Positions 25,210 through 37,441 of a DNA stretch of 64,000 bases are shown piece by piece. The stretch covers positions 14,326,796 through 14,390,795 of the forward strand of contig CM055110.1 of assembly GCA_029204225.1 (NCBI GenBank), written 5' to 3'. Below the pieces are notes generated by a model that saw nothing but the letters and a program-made list of their open reading frames with translations, ran no database searches and had not been told where the DNA came from. This DNA is from Diphasiastrum complanatum (taxonomy: Eukaryota; Streptophyta; Lycopodiopsida; Lycopodiales; Lycopodiaceae). The translations under genes and the position numbers were made by a program. Positions within the stretch are counted from its first letter, which is position 1, and the number at the start of each line of letters is the position of its first letter.

Positions 25210-27716
25210 TTTTTCACATGATTATTATTAAACAAAATTTGCATTTGAAAAACATAATCATTTTAAAAAATAAAACATTGAGTCCACGAGTGTTGCCCAT
25301 TCTACTTTTTAAGCGGTGTAAAATCCGAGCATAAAAGCCCCAACTATCCAGGGCCTCTTTGCATGTGCAAAACCCAAGAAAGGGCTGGGCAGGGAAGAAA
25401 AATGTCTTCACCTCACCCTCGATCCTCTGATCCCGTCCGCCGTGTCGATCACCATGTGTTAGCAGCTGTGTCAATGCGTTGTAAAATGTGCTTTAGTGCA
25501 CTGCATTGGTGCACTGTATGGTTGCAATGCAGTATGAATTTTACAATAAGCAAGATAAAACAATATGCTTAGTAGTGTGAAGGCTTCTATATGCATAAAC
25601 ATAAAACCAAATGGGTATTGTGTTGAAAGAAAAACAAAACGGAAAGACACAAAGCAAGGACACGGTTTAGAAAACCAAATCCTAGTGTTGTAGCCTGTAG
25701 GGCACTGGCAGCCCAGTCTGCTATAGAGCTGTAAACATGATTTACAGAACTGTTTCACATCTGAAATTTCAAAAGAATGTTGAGACAGGGCGTTGGAAAG
25801 TACAACCAAGACATGTCGAAAACAACGCCTACATTGCTGGGAAATGTGCTAAGAATCAGCCTAATGTGATTCAAGACTGAAGTTTGCTGGTACAACTCTG
25901 TAGGCAATAAAGTTTTTGGAAATCTGAATCTACGGCAGCGTCAAGAAACAAAGAAAATAGGCATTGGTTGAGCACTAATTCTGCGGCCACCTGTCTGAGG
26001 AAAATGCGCTCTCATGGCTGGTTACAAATGCGCCGATGGACGGGTTGAAATGCGCCTGAGTTTGCTTAGTGAAAGACGCCTAACTAGTAGCTGAAATATG
26101 TGCTCGGAATGGCTGCAAAATTGTGCAAAACTCAGGCTTGAACAAGCATGTCCTACTGCATTGAAGATTTGTGCCAAACTTGTGGAGAAACAATGCCTTC
26201 AATTTTGTGGTGTCTCAATGGCTGAAAACTGAAAGAAGAAACATGGTTTCTTGGCTACCACTGTGAAAATACTAGCACTTAGCATTCTAAAAAGCTAATA
26301 TGCAAGAGAGATAGAAGATGGGTTATATATACCATAGCTTTTGTAAAGACACATTTCAGCAAAGAGAAATAGTCATTTCATAGAGAGATGGAAGAGAAGA
26401 TATATCACACATGAGAAAGCACTCTTAGTGATGCAGATTGAAGGGCAAATTGAAGGGCAAATTGCCATTTGCCCTTCAGAAGACAGCTTGTTATGGCATT
26501 ATATCCTTGAAGTTTGAAGAACATATGTACTCTCATTTAAAGGACAAGAATTTAAGTATCTTGTCACAAAATATTCTTTTGAAGGAAAAGATTGCCCTTC
26601 AATCTACAGCATTGGTTCAACTTCAACTTCAAGGAGGGAGAAACCTTGTGAATTCCAAGAAGGAGAAACAAGAATAGAAAGCGAGAGACAATTGAAATGT
26701 CATCAAGTCTGGATTGGGCCAAATGTGTTTTAAGGTTTTGACCAACACTCATGTGTTTTTCACTATATCTTATAATAAATGTTATGTTTTGATTGAAAGC
26801 TAATATATATTTAAAATGTGTAGGTGCATCATGCAAACTTCAAAATGAAAAAGAAAAAAAAACTAGGGTTTCAACGGAATCAGGGCTTTGGGGAGGAAAA
26901 ATACTGAGAGAATGTATGTTGTTGTGGAGAAAAATAGTTTCTTGCTTTCTTATTGGGCCACATGTGCCCCGTAAAAAAATTTACTTGCACATGATGGTTA
27001 TGCCACCGGGAAGAGATTGAGAGGGTCGGTTTGTTGTAGGAACTTTCTAGAAAGCAAACTAGAGAGAGAGAGAGAGGGGGGGGGGGGGGGCAGGGAGGCG
27101 AGGCAATGGTTTTGTAATTTCAGGAGGCGTGCATTTGCTGGCTTAATCTCAGGAATTGCGTTGGCACTTGTTTCTTTAGAAAAATTGAACAAACTAATTG
27201 TTTCAAAGGATGATGTCTATTTTCTGTAATCATAGTCTTATCCTTGGAAAACTTCTTCCTGGTGATGGATTAGGGAGCTGAAGAAATGGAACTGGCATCA
27301 ACTTGTTTTGCAATCCAATGTGCTTGATTTTCCATACCATATTTGTGTTCAAAAGGATTCATAATTTTATTTGTTTATAGTTGTGAGTGTGTGTGTGTGT
27401 GCGCGCACGCGCGCACTTAGTGGGTCCCACTACTAAAGTACTATTGGCTAAGCTTACCAAGTAAGCCCTGCCACAGTACACTGTACAGGTAGAGTAATAA
27501 GTGCGAGGGCACTGGCTTCCTGCGTGTATAAGCCCAACCCAATGAGCACGCAAATTAGTCTTGTATAACTTGTAGAATCAAGAATAAGTGACTAGGGGCT
27601 TAAAACTTAAAAATGACATTAGAGGCCCTATGTCAAGTTGTTAATAAAAAAGCTAAAGGGTCCAAATTAGAACTCACATGAATCATGTGAGTGCCCTTGA
27701 GCTTTCTTAGAACCAC
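25210..27716. other. Spacer with simple repeats, no gene recognised
   Basis: Contains a small palindrome with a flanking direct copy of TGAAGGGCAAAT (26439-26478), a G-rich run after (GA)n near 27060-27090, and a GT/GC alternating purine-pyrimidine tract at about 27385-27416. Around 25975-26100 the words AAATGCGC/AATGCGCC recur several times. No coding or element structure was recognised. Confidence 0.45.
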
Positions 27717-27721
27717 TAGAT

Positions 27722-28182
27722 AGTTAGAAATTAGGTTGTGATCTGATTCATTAGTATAAGCTCTAAATGTGATGATGTAATTAGTGTACAATTTATTTGG
27801 TTTACTATACATGGTTGTGATCGGGACGTGACCCGTTAGGATATATTGATCGGGCATTGATCTCGTAGCCGGCTACTTGGGTTAGCCGAGTAGCCACACA
27901 TAGGAAAAGTTAGCATGTACACAGTTATTTACAGTACTTGCTATACTTGGGGGCATGTCCCAAGTTTGTCGGTCGAATTTGGCCATACTGGGCCCATTGA
28001 CAGGTGGTAGGCCAATTTTAGGACACCTGTCCTTTCATGCAGTTAGGGATTTCCTATATGTATAGTGTTCTTTGTAATATACATAACTTTTGTTGGCCAT
28101 CTATGAGAGCTTGTGAGGAGTGGCTATGGTGATTATGTGATGTGATCTGCATACTGCACTAGATTCTATCATAATTTCAACT
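27722..28182 (+). repeat. 5' LTR of element K
   Basis: A 461-bp LTR beginning AGTTAGAAATTAGG and ending TTTCAACT. It aligns end to end with 47213-47664. The promoter-like TATATG/TATAGTG region and 'GTAATATACATAAC' block are conserved in both. Confidence 0.9.
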
Positions 28183-28194
28183 TGGTATCAGAGC
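28183..28194 (+). other. Primer binding site of element K
   Basis: TGGTATCAGAGC, exactly complementary to the initiator Met-tRNA 3' end, with no spacer after the LTR. Confidence 0.9.
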
Positions 28195-30541
28195 GTCAGG
28201 GTATTGCAAGTATGCACGATCCGGTGGAGCTATGGGATAGCGACTCTCACCAGAAAAAGCGGCACGAGAAGCATCTTAGGAGAGAGGACTCCATACATAA
28301 TATCGGCAGTCCAGATGGCTGGAGACAGCAAAGTTCCTTCGATCGAAGCTTCGGGAAAGATCAGAACGATTGTCGTAGGTGGACTCCAGGGAGAATTCAT
28401 GGAAAATCTTGCAGTTTCGGTGATTTCGGGAAAATCATTGGTGTTGGCTTCATGATTCACTATGTGGACAGCTGTTTGGCGCAACAAGGCTTGCAGAGGG
28501 TCTATAAAGAGCAGTGGATGATAGCCATAGCAATTTACAGGGATCGATTAGGTGGAAAATGGAGAAAATTTGAGAAATTTCCAGTTTCGTGGGGTGTTGA
28601 CAAATTTATGAAAAAATCAGACTGTTTGTAGTCAATACCGCACCGATTTCATAGCTATAAATTGCATTAGAACACGGGAGGTAGGGCGACCTCAGTGTGG
28701 TGAGGAGGCTGCAAGAAGAAGCTCAGCAAAACGCTGAGCAAAGCCCAAGAAATCTTCTTTTTCTCTCAACTAGGGTTTCGTAGTGGAAAATCGTGTATCT
28801 TTCACAGTTGGAAATCATTTCTTGAGTTGTCAGTGGCTGAGGATGGGCGCCCTACTGCAATAATGATGTTGTTAGAAGGCCGTGGGCACCCGCGCCCTAG
28901 GGAAAGAACAGTTTTAAGCTGTAGAAGGCGGCCAAAACCTTGGAGGCCATATCTATCAAAGCTTACAAGGGTAAGAACTCGTAGAGCAACAAAGAAGAAG
29001 AAAGGAGGAGATGGGCGCAGACCTCGCGCGTGGCCAACAAGGAAATGACCATAGTGTCTTGAAGGGGCCTGCAGTTGCAAAAGCCCATTTCGGTACACAA
29101 GTGGGTACAAAACCACAGGATTGTGCCCTATGGAGATCTGCGATGGAGATCGAATTTTCGGGGAATGATGTGGTCCATTGGATTGAGAAGGACCATTGGA
29201 TGAATGATGAATGGGCCTTGAAGTGGCTGAAGGAACTTGAAGAGCATTATGGCCTTCAATGTCATTAAAAATCTTTATTCTGAAAGGGCTTGAAGGGACC
29301 CGAAGTGCAGAAATGTCATTTCTTCATTAAAAATCTTCATTACAAAGAACCAGTTCATTTTGCACGGGCAATCTTTGGAGAGGGCTATCTTAGGCTAGAA
29401 GGCACATTTTTTTGGCCTTTCTTGGGCTAAAATGACCTTTGAAACTAGTTGCTCAGAGCCAGCGGACAGAGCGATATCACAGAGTAGGGAGAAAGCTGTT
29501 TTGGGGTGTTTTTATCACCATTCTATGAGCGGAGTGCAAGTGACCTAGTGATGGGCTACATTCGCCATTTGGGTACGGTAGGGCCAAATTTGGGGCAATT
29601 TTTTGTTGTGAAACCTGCTACAGGGTGGTACATTGAGGCATTATCACTTTAGAATCATTATGTCTTACTTCTGATAGGGTAACAGGGTGTTTGGAAGTGG
29701 TAAATGCGGTATGGGGGCAAATGGTAGCGGATTTGTGTGGAGAAAGCTAGTTTTGGCGACGAAAGTGCAGTTTGGCGGCGTGACTACTCATCATTGGCGA
29801 CGATTTTTAGAGGGCAAGCAATTGCAGGTGAGAGGTAGGCATGATATGCTGGTTACAGGTGAAAAATTCTTGTGATCAAGTTCAACTCTTGGAGTTAGAA
29901 CCGACCAATGTCAGGTGGCGTTTTGGGGGAACGCTCTCACAAGTATGATCGGCAGTGGCGTTGTCGAGTCAAGTGATAGCTGCATTGACACACGCATCTG
30001 TAGCTTGAAAATTTCATGTTTGGAGGAAAATATGGGCTAGCTTGGAGGTACACACATATTGGCGGTCACAGGTGATGGAAGTGCGAGGTGGTGCCAGTTG
30101 GAAGCCATTAGGCAATATAGTGGACTTGCATTGGACGAGCTATGTGTGGGACACATGGAGGATGAAGAACGGTCAATAATCACACTTTGGATGCTCTTGG
30201 CAAGTGGTGAGTGTGATGATTTTGCAGTTTTGCAGTAGGTAAGTCAATTTTGATCAAGCCATTTTAGCTGTGGAGCAGTGTATCAGGTTTGTCATTGAGG
30301 AGATACACTTCGACTACCTATTCTAGGTAAGTCAAGTCAATTTGCCATATCATGATTGCATTAGGGATGCAGATTTTATTGATGACAGGGTGCAGATCAT
30401 TTGGTTTGGGCCATGGAAGATCTCACAGGTTCACTTGGAGTGATATTGGCATGCACAGTCATGTGAGGGACTTGATGGTGGCTTTGGATTTCACATCTCA
30501 ATGTATTCTCAGGGAGTGATTTGGTACCATTCATATGAGCA
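28195..30541 (+). other. Internal region of element K, left part
   Basis: The longest frame here opens near the primer site. From ATG 28213 it predicts a charged peptide (MHDPVELWDSDSHQKKRHEK...) running to the stop at 28629-28631. It shows no gag, zinc knuckle, protease or RT motif, and the overlapping frames are equally featureless. It may be a decayed gag or non-coding internal sequence. The region ends where the left LTR of element D starts. Confidence 0.4.
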
Positions 30542-31733
30542 GACCGTGGATTACTTAGAGAATGGAGCTACGAGTAGTTCTTTGTATAGAATGTAGAATT
30601 AATTAAGGTGTCAGAGATAGCCATACAATTCTCTTCTTAATAACGTTTGTGTGAGAGAAGCAAGAGTTATCATTCAACAAGAATGCAAAGGTGCAGAACA
30701 ATAGCGAATCTGTATATTGAAGTTGTAAATACAACGATCAGACCACACCACAATTGCGTTGATAAGCACGTGATCCTACTAACAGATTCAAAACAATTGC
30801 TAAGGTTCTAGATATTTCTCTCTCTATATATAATCACTAACTTTGAGGAGTCAGCTACTGATAAAAAAGCGTTCTCCGCTATTTGACCTTACGTATCATG
30901 ATCATCTATTTATAATCGCTCAATTACATGTATATATATCAGTTGAAAAAACTTGTACTAATTTAACTTTACAATTACAAGATTGATAACAGCTGTTAAA
31001 CTGATCAGTGGATCAGTTCATTGATGGAGCGTGAAGGCTTTTTGGTCTGATAGTGAAAATCCATGTATTTCAACAGACTGAAAATGTGACACTCCTTGGC
31101 TTTTGGTCATTGCCTTTATCTGAGGGTAGCCTTCGGGATTTGGAAGACATCTTCGGTGTTTGGAAGACACCTTCGGTATTTGTAGGACATCGCCTTTATC
31201 TGAATGACATCTTTGCCCTATTGTACGGCACGTGTCATATTTTTTGCCTGTTTGAAACTACATGCAAATATGCAGTGTCGGGTTTTTTGCAATATAGGTC
31301 TTTTCTCTTTTTCGCCTGTTGAAAACTACATGCAAATATGCAGTGTCGGGTTTTTCGCAATTTAGGTTTTTTGCCTTTTTTGCTTGTTGAAAACTGCATG
31401 TAAATATGCATTGTCAGTTTTTTTGCAATTTTCGCTTGTGTAGAAACCCTTGTAAAACTTGTAGTGTCATTTGTCAGAAAATTGCATACAGTGTTGTATT
31501 TTTATGCCCTAATTGTTGCCAGTCAAAAACCTCATGTAAGAACACAGTGTCGAGTTTTTCACATTTTTCGGCTATGAAAAAATGCGAGTAAAAACTAGAC
31601 TGTAGTGACAATTAGTTTAAAAAGCAGACTGCTTAAAAACAGTTCATTTTCTGCAGGTTACATTTGAGAGAGTAAAATTTAGAGAAGGAAGGAGGGCTGT
31701 TGGGATGAGTAGGAGTTAGATTAAACTCCAGCA
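30542..31733 (-). repeat. 3' LTR of element D
   Basis: About 1.19 kb, sharing its whole course with 44719-46090. Ends CCAGCA beside a minus-strand purine tract (complement of CTCCTTCC). Contains three to four copies of a subrepeat of about 67-70 bp (31257-31440) with the core GCAAATATGCAGTGTCGG. Confidence 0.88.
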
Positions 31734-32624
31734 CTCCTTCCTAAGCTAACTACTCTGAATCTGATCTGCAATTGAGATTTAACATACCTACTAAAGTAGA
31801 ATGTTTATCTCTAGACAATGGCTTTGTCAAAATATCAGCCAACATATTATCTGTATGACAACAACTTAGTACAACATCTTGACTCTGAACTTTCTCTCTA
31901 AAAAAATGGAATTGAATTTCTATATGCTTAGTTCTATTATGAGTCTGTGGGTTCAGAAAAAGAGCTTTGCAGCTCTGATTGTCACACTGGAGTATTGTTG
32001 GACTGATCTATGGGAATTGCAGATCCTACAGCAGCCTTCTTAGCCAGATTATTTCCTTCACTACTGATGTAGCTGCAACATATTCTGATTCTATGGGGAA
32101 CAGAGAAATGCATTTCTGATGTTCCATGAGATGGGTCCTCCTGCAAGGAAACAAATGTAGCCTGATGTGGATTTTCTGGTATCCGCGTCTCCTACCCAAT
32201 CTAAATATGAAGAAGTGGTCAATGTGAGTGCAGCTTCTGTGTTGCCATTATAGCTCAAAGCATAGTGCTTTGTAGCTTGAATGTACCTTAGTACTCTTTG
32301 CAGAGCTTTCCAGTGCTATAGGCCTGGATTGGACATGTATTGAGACAGTGTGCTTACTGCATATGCTAGATCAGGTCGTGTGCAGATCATAGAATACATA
32401 ATAGATCCTATGACAAAATGATAAGGAGACCTACACATTTCTTGCTGATCTGCTTGAGTTTTGGGGCACATGTCTTTGGACAGCTTAGCTCCTGGATCCA
32501 TAGGTGTGTCTATGGGCTTGCAGTCATCCATGCCATATCTGCGAAGTACCTTAGTCAAGTAGGATTCTTGGCTTATAACTATCCTTCTGCCTACGCGATC
32601 TCTGCTGATTGTGAGAGATTTCAA
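31734..32624 (-). pseudogene. RT end and RNase H of element D
   Basis: 32316-32624 is open: after a few residues contributed by the inserted LTR of E it reads ISRDRVGRRIVISQESYL, then GMDDCKPIDTPMDPGAKLS, then SIMYSMICTRPDLAYAVS. Further left the RNase H domain persists with frameshifts (the complement reads an NRTKHIEIQFHF-type motif near 31900-31950 and an ADILTKPLS-type motif near 31820-31840). Dead because of these shifts and two large insertions. Confidence 0.82.
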
Positions 32625-33262
32625 CTAGTTTAGTATAGTTTAGTCACATTTTGGTAAATTGCCAATAAGAGGCCAAAAATCATTTTAGACTTAGAGATAA
32701 ACTTTTTGAAGTTATATTAGTTTAAGATACATTCAATAAACACTTTTGGAAAGTGTGGGAAAGTTGGTAGTCGAGTTTGAGAGAGATTCAAATTTGAACT
32801 TTGGGTACATTGAATCTAGACCCAAAAATAGTAGGGTTTACATTTTGGAGGGAAAGCCAAGTGGCCAAATAGGGTTTGGAAACTCTACAAAAGGATGTAA
32901 CTCGTGGAGAGACACATCTTCTCTCTTCTCTCTCTCATTTCATCATTATACATAGTTCTCTTTGGGTTCTACTACTCATTGGTGCATTATCTTGGTGTTA
33001 TCTTGCAATCTTGTGTATAGAATGATCATTTATTGCTATTTTCGGTTTCACACGTGTGAAATTGAGTAGGGTACTGTAATTTATGGACAACAAACATATT
33101 TTATGTTTTGGTTCATTTTTGATCAATATCTCTTAGAGTTTGCATCTCATTTTGTGTGTAAATGCTGATTTTTCTACATTGGCAGGATTGTTGGTTTGCT
33201 CCTTATTGTAACCAAAGATTTGGGACATGGATTGGATCTTGAATGATCTGAAATCCTTCACA
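32610..33262 (+). repeat. 5' LTR of element E
   Basis: A 653-bp LTR with perfect short inverted ends (TGTGA...TCACA), highly similar to 37437-38079. CTCTATAAAAGG or its variant CTCTACAAAAGG lies about 250-270 bp into each LTR, in the position of a promoter TATA box. Confidence 0.92.
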
Positions 33263-33274
33263 TGATATCATAGC
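33263..33274 (+). other. Primer binding site of element E (mutated)
   Basis: TGATATCATAGC, two mismatches from TGGTATCAGAGC, directly adjoining the LTR end CTTCACA. Confidence 0.75.
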
Positions 33275-33863
33275 TCTTGTGTTTCAGGTTATGAAAGGAT
33301 CAGCCATCTTTAGCAAGGATTTGGAGGAGTTACCAATGCTAGAGCATGCTAGATTGATCTCTACTCAAAAATCAGCATTTTTGCATGTGTAGAATTGATC
33401 TTTGTAGGTCAAAACTCAATATAGGATTAGATACTTGATCAATTCCGATTTCACACTTGGTTTACTGGAATTAGATTATTTTTTGTGCATTAGGAAGGTC
33501 TCATTGGAGTCTACAAGAAGATATACCAAGTTTCTAAAAATTGCATGTAGAATTTGAGATATTCAATTTTTTGTGATTTTGTCAAATCTCTAATTTTGAT
33601 TGGATCTCTAGTTTGTGAGGTTACTGAACTTCATTTGCGTGTGCTTCAATCTTAGGAAGTGGCAAGAATCATTAGATTGAGGATAGATCATAGGTTGATC
33701 AAGATTTCACTATTCTATGTGTTGATTTTCTAGTTAGAAGTGCTAGAAGAGATTTGAGAGGTTCCATATCTTTGTGATTTCTTCTTGAGTTCATTTGTTG
33801 ACATTCAAGAGAGTGCTTTGTGCATTGGAACAGGTTGAAAGAAGAAGATCATGTCACTTCAAC

Positions 33864-34640
33864 ATGGCTACAAGTGGTGGATTTATGTTGGAGAGCAATG
33901 ATAGGCCTACCTCAATCAACTATTCTACTTGGAAGGTGAGGATGGAGTCCTTATTGGAGATGAATGAGTTGATGGAGATTGTTGCAGGTGTGGAGGAGAG
34001 ACCTCAATCACCTCAAGATCAAGTGAGGTATGACAAGAGAGCAAAGAAAGCTCTACACATGATTAAGATGAATGTTACCAATGAACTTCTCAAGGAAGTT
34101 GGTAAGTGCACATCATCTTTGGAGGCTTGGGAAGCTTTATGAATCCAAGTCTACATCAAGAGTGCTTACTCTTAGGAGGCAAATCTTTCAAAGTTTTCAA
34201 AAGAAAGAAGAGAGTACTCATGCTTTTGTTTTCAGGGTTAAGGCATTCAATGATGAGTTAGCATGTACTGATGAAAGCATTAAGGAGGTAGAGCTTGTTC
34301 AAGTTATACTTAATGGCTTGTTGGATGATCATGCTAATCTTGTTCAAAGTTTTGCTATTCAAAAGACTTTGCCAAGTATTGTGGATTTGCAAGAGATCTT
34401 GGTGAATGAGGAGTATAGGCTTCAATCAAGAGGAGGTGGATCTACATCGACATCTCATTATGAAGAGGATGCTATGTTTATCAAAGGCAAGTTCGAGGGC
34501 AAAGGCAAAGGCAAGTGGTCTAAAGGGCAAGATCAAGGTGAGGCTTCTTCTTTTGGCAAAACTAAATATAAGTCTAAGTTGAAATGCTTTTATTGTGGAA
34601 TCAAAGGGCATTTTTTCAAATGAATGTTTGAAGAAGCAAA
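33864..34640 (+). pseudogene. copia gag of element E
   Basis: Opens at MATSGGFMLESNDRP (33864) and shows the copia gag blocks INYSTWKVRMESLLEMNEL and ALHMIKMNVTNELLKEVGK. A one-base shift at about 34138 moves the frame to LYESKSTSRVLTLRRQIFQ. The product then runs through a Gly/Lys-rich linker to a zinc knuckle CFYCGIKGHF. The knuckle is cut by a second shift at about 34620, which puts the last Cys in the next frame (NECLKK). Gag forms the RNA-packaging particle. Two frame breaks suggest the copy is no longer competent, or that it used frameshifting; the former is simpler. Confidence 0.85.
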
Positions 34641-35656
34641 GAGATGAAGGTAGCAAGCAAATCAACTTTACTACTAATGATGAGGATCTAGGTGGTGGTG
34701 ATTCTCTTTTGATGTGTTCATCAAGTCCAATATCAAGTGAAGGTGACAAAGATTCATGGTGGATTGATAGTGGAGCTAGTTCACACATGACTAGTCACAA
34801 GGAGTTCTTTACTTCTTTGGTCACTTATGATGGAGCCAAGAAAGCAATTCACATGGCCAATGGTGGTGAGTGTGTGATTGAAGGCATTGGTTCAATTCCT
34901 ATTTGTCTCTCTACTAATAGGAAAGCAAGACTTGATGGTGTTCTTTACATTCCTTCACTTTCAAAGAATTTGCTAAGTGTTGGTCAAATGATAGAGAAAG
35001 GATACATGGTAAAGTTTGGTTGTGATGCTTGCTTCATTACAAAGGAAGAAATCTTGGTTGTTAGGGGCAATAAACAAGGTAGAATTTTTAAGCTTGATGC
35101 TTTTGTTATGGCTAACAAAAAGGATGGAATGGAAAAAAAGATTGGTCTCAACTTTCCAAAGTTACCTTTTAGCATCAATAAGATTGGTGGATCTTATGCA
35201 AAGTCTAAAAAGCTTCTTTATGCTAGATCTAGGTCAAGATCTAATATGCTTCTTGGAGATGTTCATCTTTGTGCTAACTTGGCTAGTCTTGAGGATAATG
35301 ATGGTGTTTCAAAGGTTCTTCATGGCAAGTGCAAGCATGCAAAAGGTAAGGAAAGAGCTAACTTCATCAATGGAGGTGAAGGTTCTTCCTTGGAAAAGAT
35401 TGTTGTTAATGACTTCTTTGATCATATGTCAAAAGATGTTGCTAGGTGCATGCATGAAGGAGGTGGTTCTTCTACATTCTTTTGTTATAATTCCAAGAAA
35501 GTCATTTTTTCAGCAAGTGGAGTCACATGTCTTCATAAAGAGAGTAGATCAAATGGTTCTATCAAGAGACTTGGTGAGGGAGATAGTCACAAGTCAAGAA
35601 GAAGAGAAGTATGTGAAGAGTTCAAAGTAGGATGTATTTTGATGATGTCATTGTGA
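34595..35656 (+). pseudogene. Protease region of E running into unrecognised sequence
   Basis: 353-residue frame. Residues 10-15 complete the gag zinc knuckle. The aspartic protease motif WWIDSGASSHM lies at residues 55-65 (catalytic Asp58 near 34766). Then come the gag-pre-integrase-like GVLYIPSLSKNLLSVGQM and a KQGRIFKLDA block. After about residue 175 the expected integrase zinc finger (H-H-C-C) and DDE core do not appear. Instead the chain is Ser/Lys/Gly-rich (KKLLYARSRSRSNMLLGD...) with no family I can name. The frame stops at 35656, and a related sense continues in the next frame. Confidence 0.75.
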
Positions 35657-37441
35657 ATGATAGTGAGGAGGAATCATTATCATGTGAGTCATTACCCAAA
35701 ACATTGAGTAGAAGTTCTTGTTTGAAAAAAGAGAGTACTTCAATCATCCTTATGTTGAAGGTACTAATCATTTTTTTCACGGCTTCTAATGTCTTTGAGG
35801 TTTCTACTTCTTATGATGCAATCATTAAGAGGGAGTCTTATGAAGGAAAGAGCAATGAAAGATTGGTTCTTGGGAAGATCCAAGGCATGGATCTCACATC
35901 TCTTCATCAACTCAAAGGATTCTATGATTGTGAATTGATCACTCATGATCGAGATGGCAAAAGGTTGGTTGGAGAAGACTACATGGAGCAAATCGAGAGG
36001 CAATTTTTTCAAGGCAAGGGAGCTCATCATTGGTGAGCTTATTGAGGTTTCTTATGGACTCAAGAGGGCTGGATATATTAGGTTTTATACTCATCTTCAC
36101 CTACTCTACTTCATGTTGGATGGAAATTTTGGAATCTATCTTTTGATTTATGATGGTGACATTGGTGACATTGTTTTCACTAACCTTTGTGGAAATTCGA
36201 GATCAAGCATTGATGAGTTCTTGTTGGATATAGATCATATGTTTAAGAGGGAGTATTTTCAGAGGTTCAAGTCTGAAGATATTCATATCTTTGATATCTT
36301 TGATTATCAAAAGAAAGGTAAGCAAGTGGAAGCGACTCATTTTGCTTTACTCACATGTTTTGGAGAGTTTTCTTGTGTAGATGATGCTATGCAAGTGGAT
36401 ATTGGTTCTCATGGTTTTCATACTAGAAAAACAAGTAATGGATCTGGAAAACAAAGTTTGTTCAATGACTTTGATGGTCAAGAGGAAGATCAAGAGGTTG
36501 GTCTCAAAGGGCTTCAACGACACAAAAGGAAAGGTGGCAATTTGGAGCTAGTCAAGAGCATCAAAGAAAGGTTATTTGACAAAGATGTTATGGATTTATT
36601 TTTGAAGCTTATTGAAGACTCAATTAAGATCAAAGGAGCAGCAAGGAAGTGTTGTTCAAGTTTATTTTACTTATTCTATCTCATGTTTGAGCTATTTCAT
36701 GTGGATGTGTGCGAATTGTCAAGATATGGACAAACTAGCTACATTGTCTTGCAATATCTTATTGTTGGAGTTGTACTAGCATTCTTGGGTGGCTTTGATG
36801 ATGAAAATGAAGTTATTGGAGGTTCATTATGTCACTCATTCATGGCTAAGCTCTCAAGTGTTGAGCTACTTGGTGCCAATACTTGGAGATTGTCAATTTT
36901 TGGTGAATTCATGGTCATTTTCTTGTGTCAAGTAGATCTTGAAGATGGACTAGTGCAAATTACTTGGTTTATGGAGTCATGTGGTGCTAGATTTGCATCA
37001 TGTATGTACTCACCTACTCATGGATTTCCAAAGTTTGATGGTTTCTTGTGGCAAGATGGAGATGGAGGCTCATTCATGGAGTTTTATGGTGGAGACATAT
37101 CAAGAAAGGACAAAGTTGGAGGAGACAAGCAAGCAAATGGTCATCACTCACATTTATTGTTTGGTTGCTGTAATTTTCCAGAGAGTTCAAAGTTTGAAAC
37201 ATGGAGGAATTATTTCACTCACATTCTATTTGGTTCTTCATGTTCTAGTTATATCTTGATGTGTAAAATTGATGTAAGAAATAGTGAAGCATCCAATTTG
37301 GACACTATTCTCTATATCAATTATGAAAGATACTTTAGAACCTTAGAAAGAGGATCTATACTTAGTATGGAAATCATTCTAAAGTTGGATCAAAGTTCTA
37401 TTGTCAAAACTATGCCAAAACTAGATGAAGAGGGAGTGTGA
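35632..37441 (+). CDS. Unrecognised 3' ORF of element E (in place of integrase-RT-RNase H)
   Basis: Two overlapping frames: 35632-36036 (134 residues) and 35945-37441 (498 residues). Their sense matches across the overlap (IERQFFQG... in one, RGNFFKARELIIGELIEV in the other), implying a one-base shift near 36000. The 498-residue part has no HHCC, DDE, YVDD or RNase H motif. It has an aromatic- and aspartate-rich N-terminus, a Lys/Arg-rich segment (about residues 180-230), a hydrophobic stretch of about 20 residues (265-284, YIVLQYLIVGVVLAFLGGF) and several Cys residues. It crosses the polypurine tract, and its stop codon (37439-37441) is supplied by the LTR start TG|TGA, as pol genes of copia often do. 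The maintained open frame argues for coding in the recent past; the function is unknown. Confidence 0.6.
37427..37436 (+). other. Polypurine tract of element E
   Basis: GAAGAGGGAG directly before LTR base 37437. It doubles as the last codons of the 3' ORF. Confidence 0.8.

Noticed and set aside
28802-29268. Overlapping frames on both strands in the left internal part of element K
   Set aside because: Arg/Pro-rich, motif-free and mutually overlapping; nothing favours one as coding.
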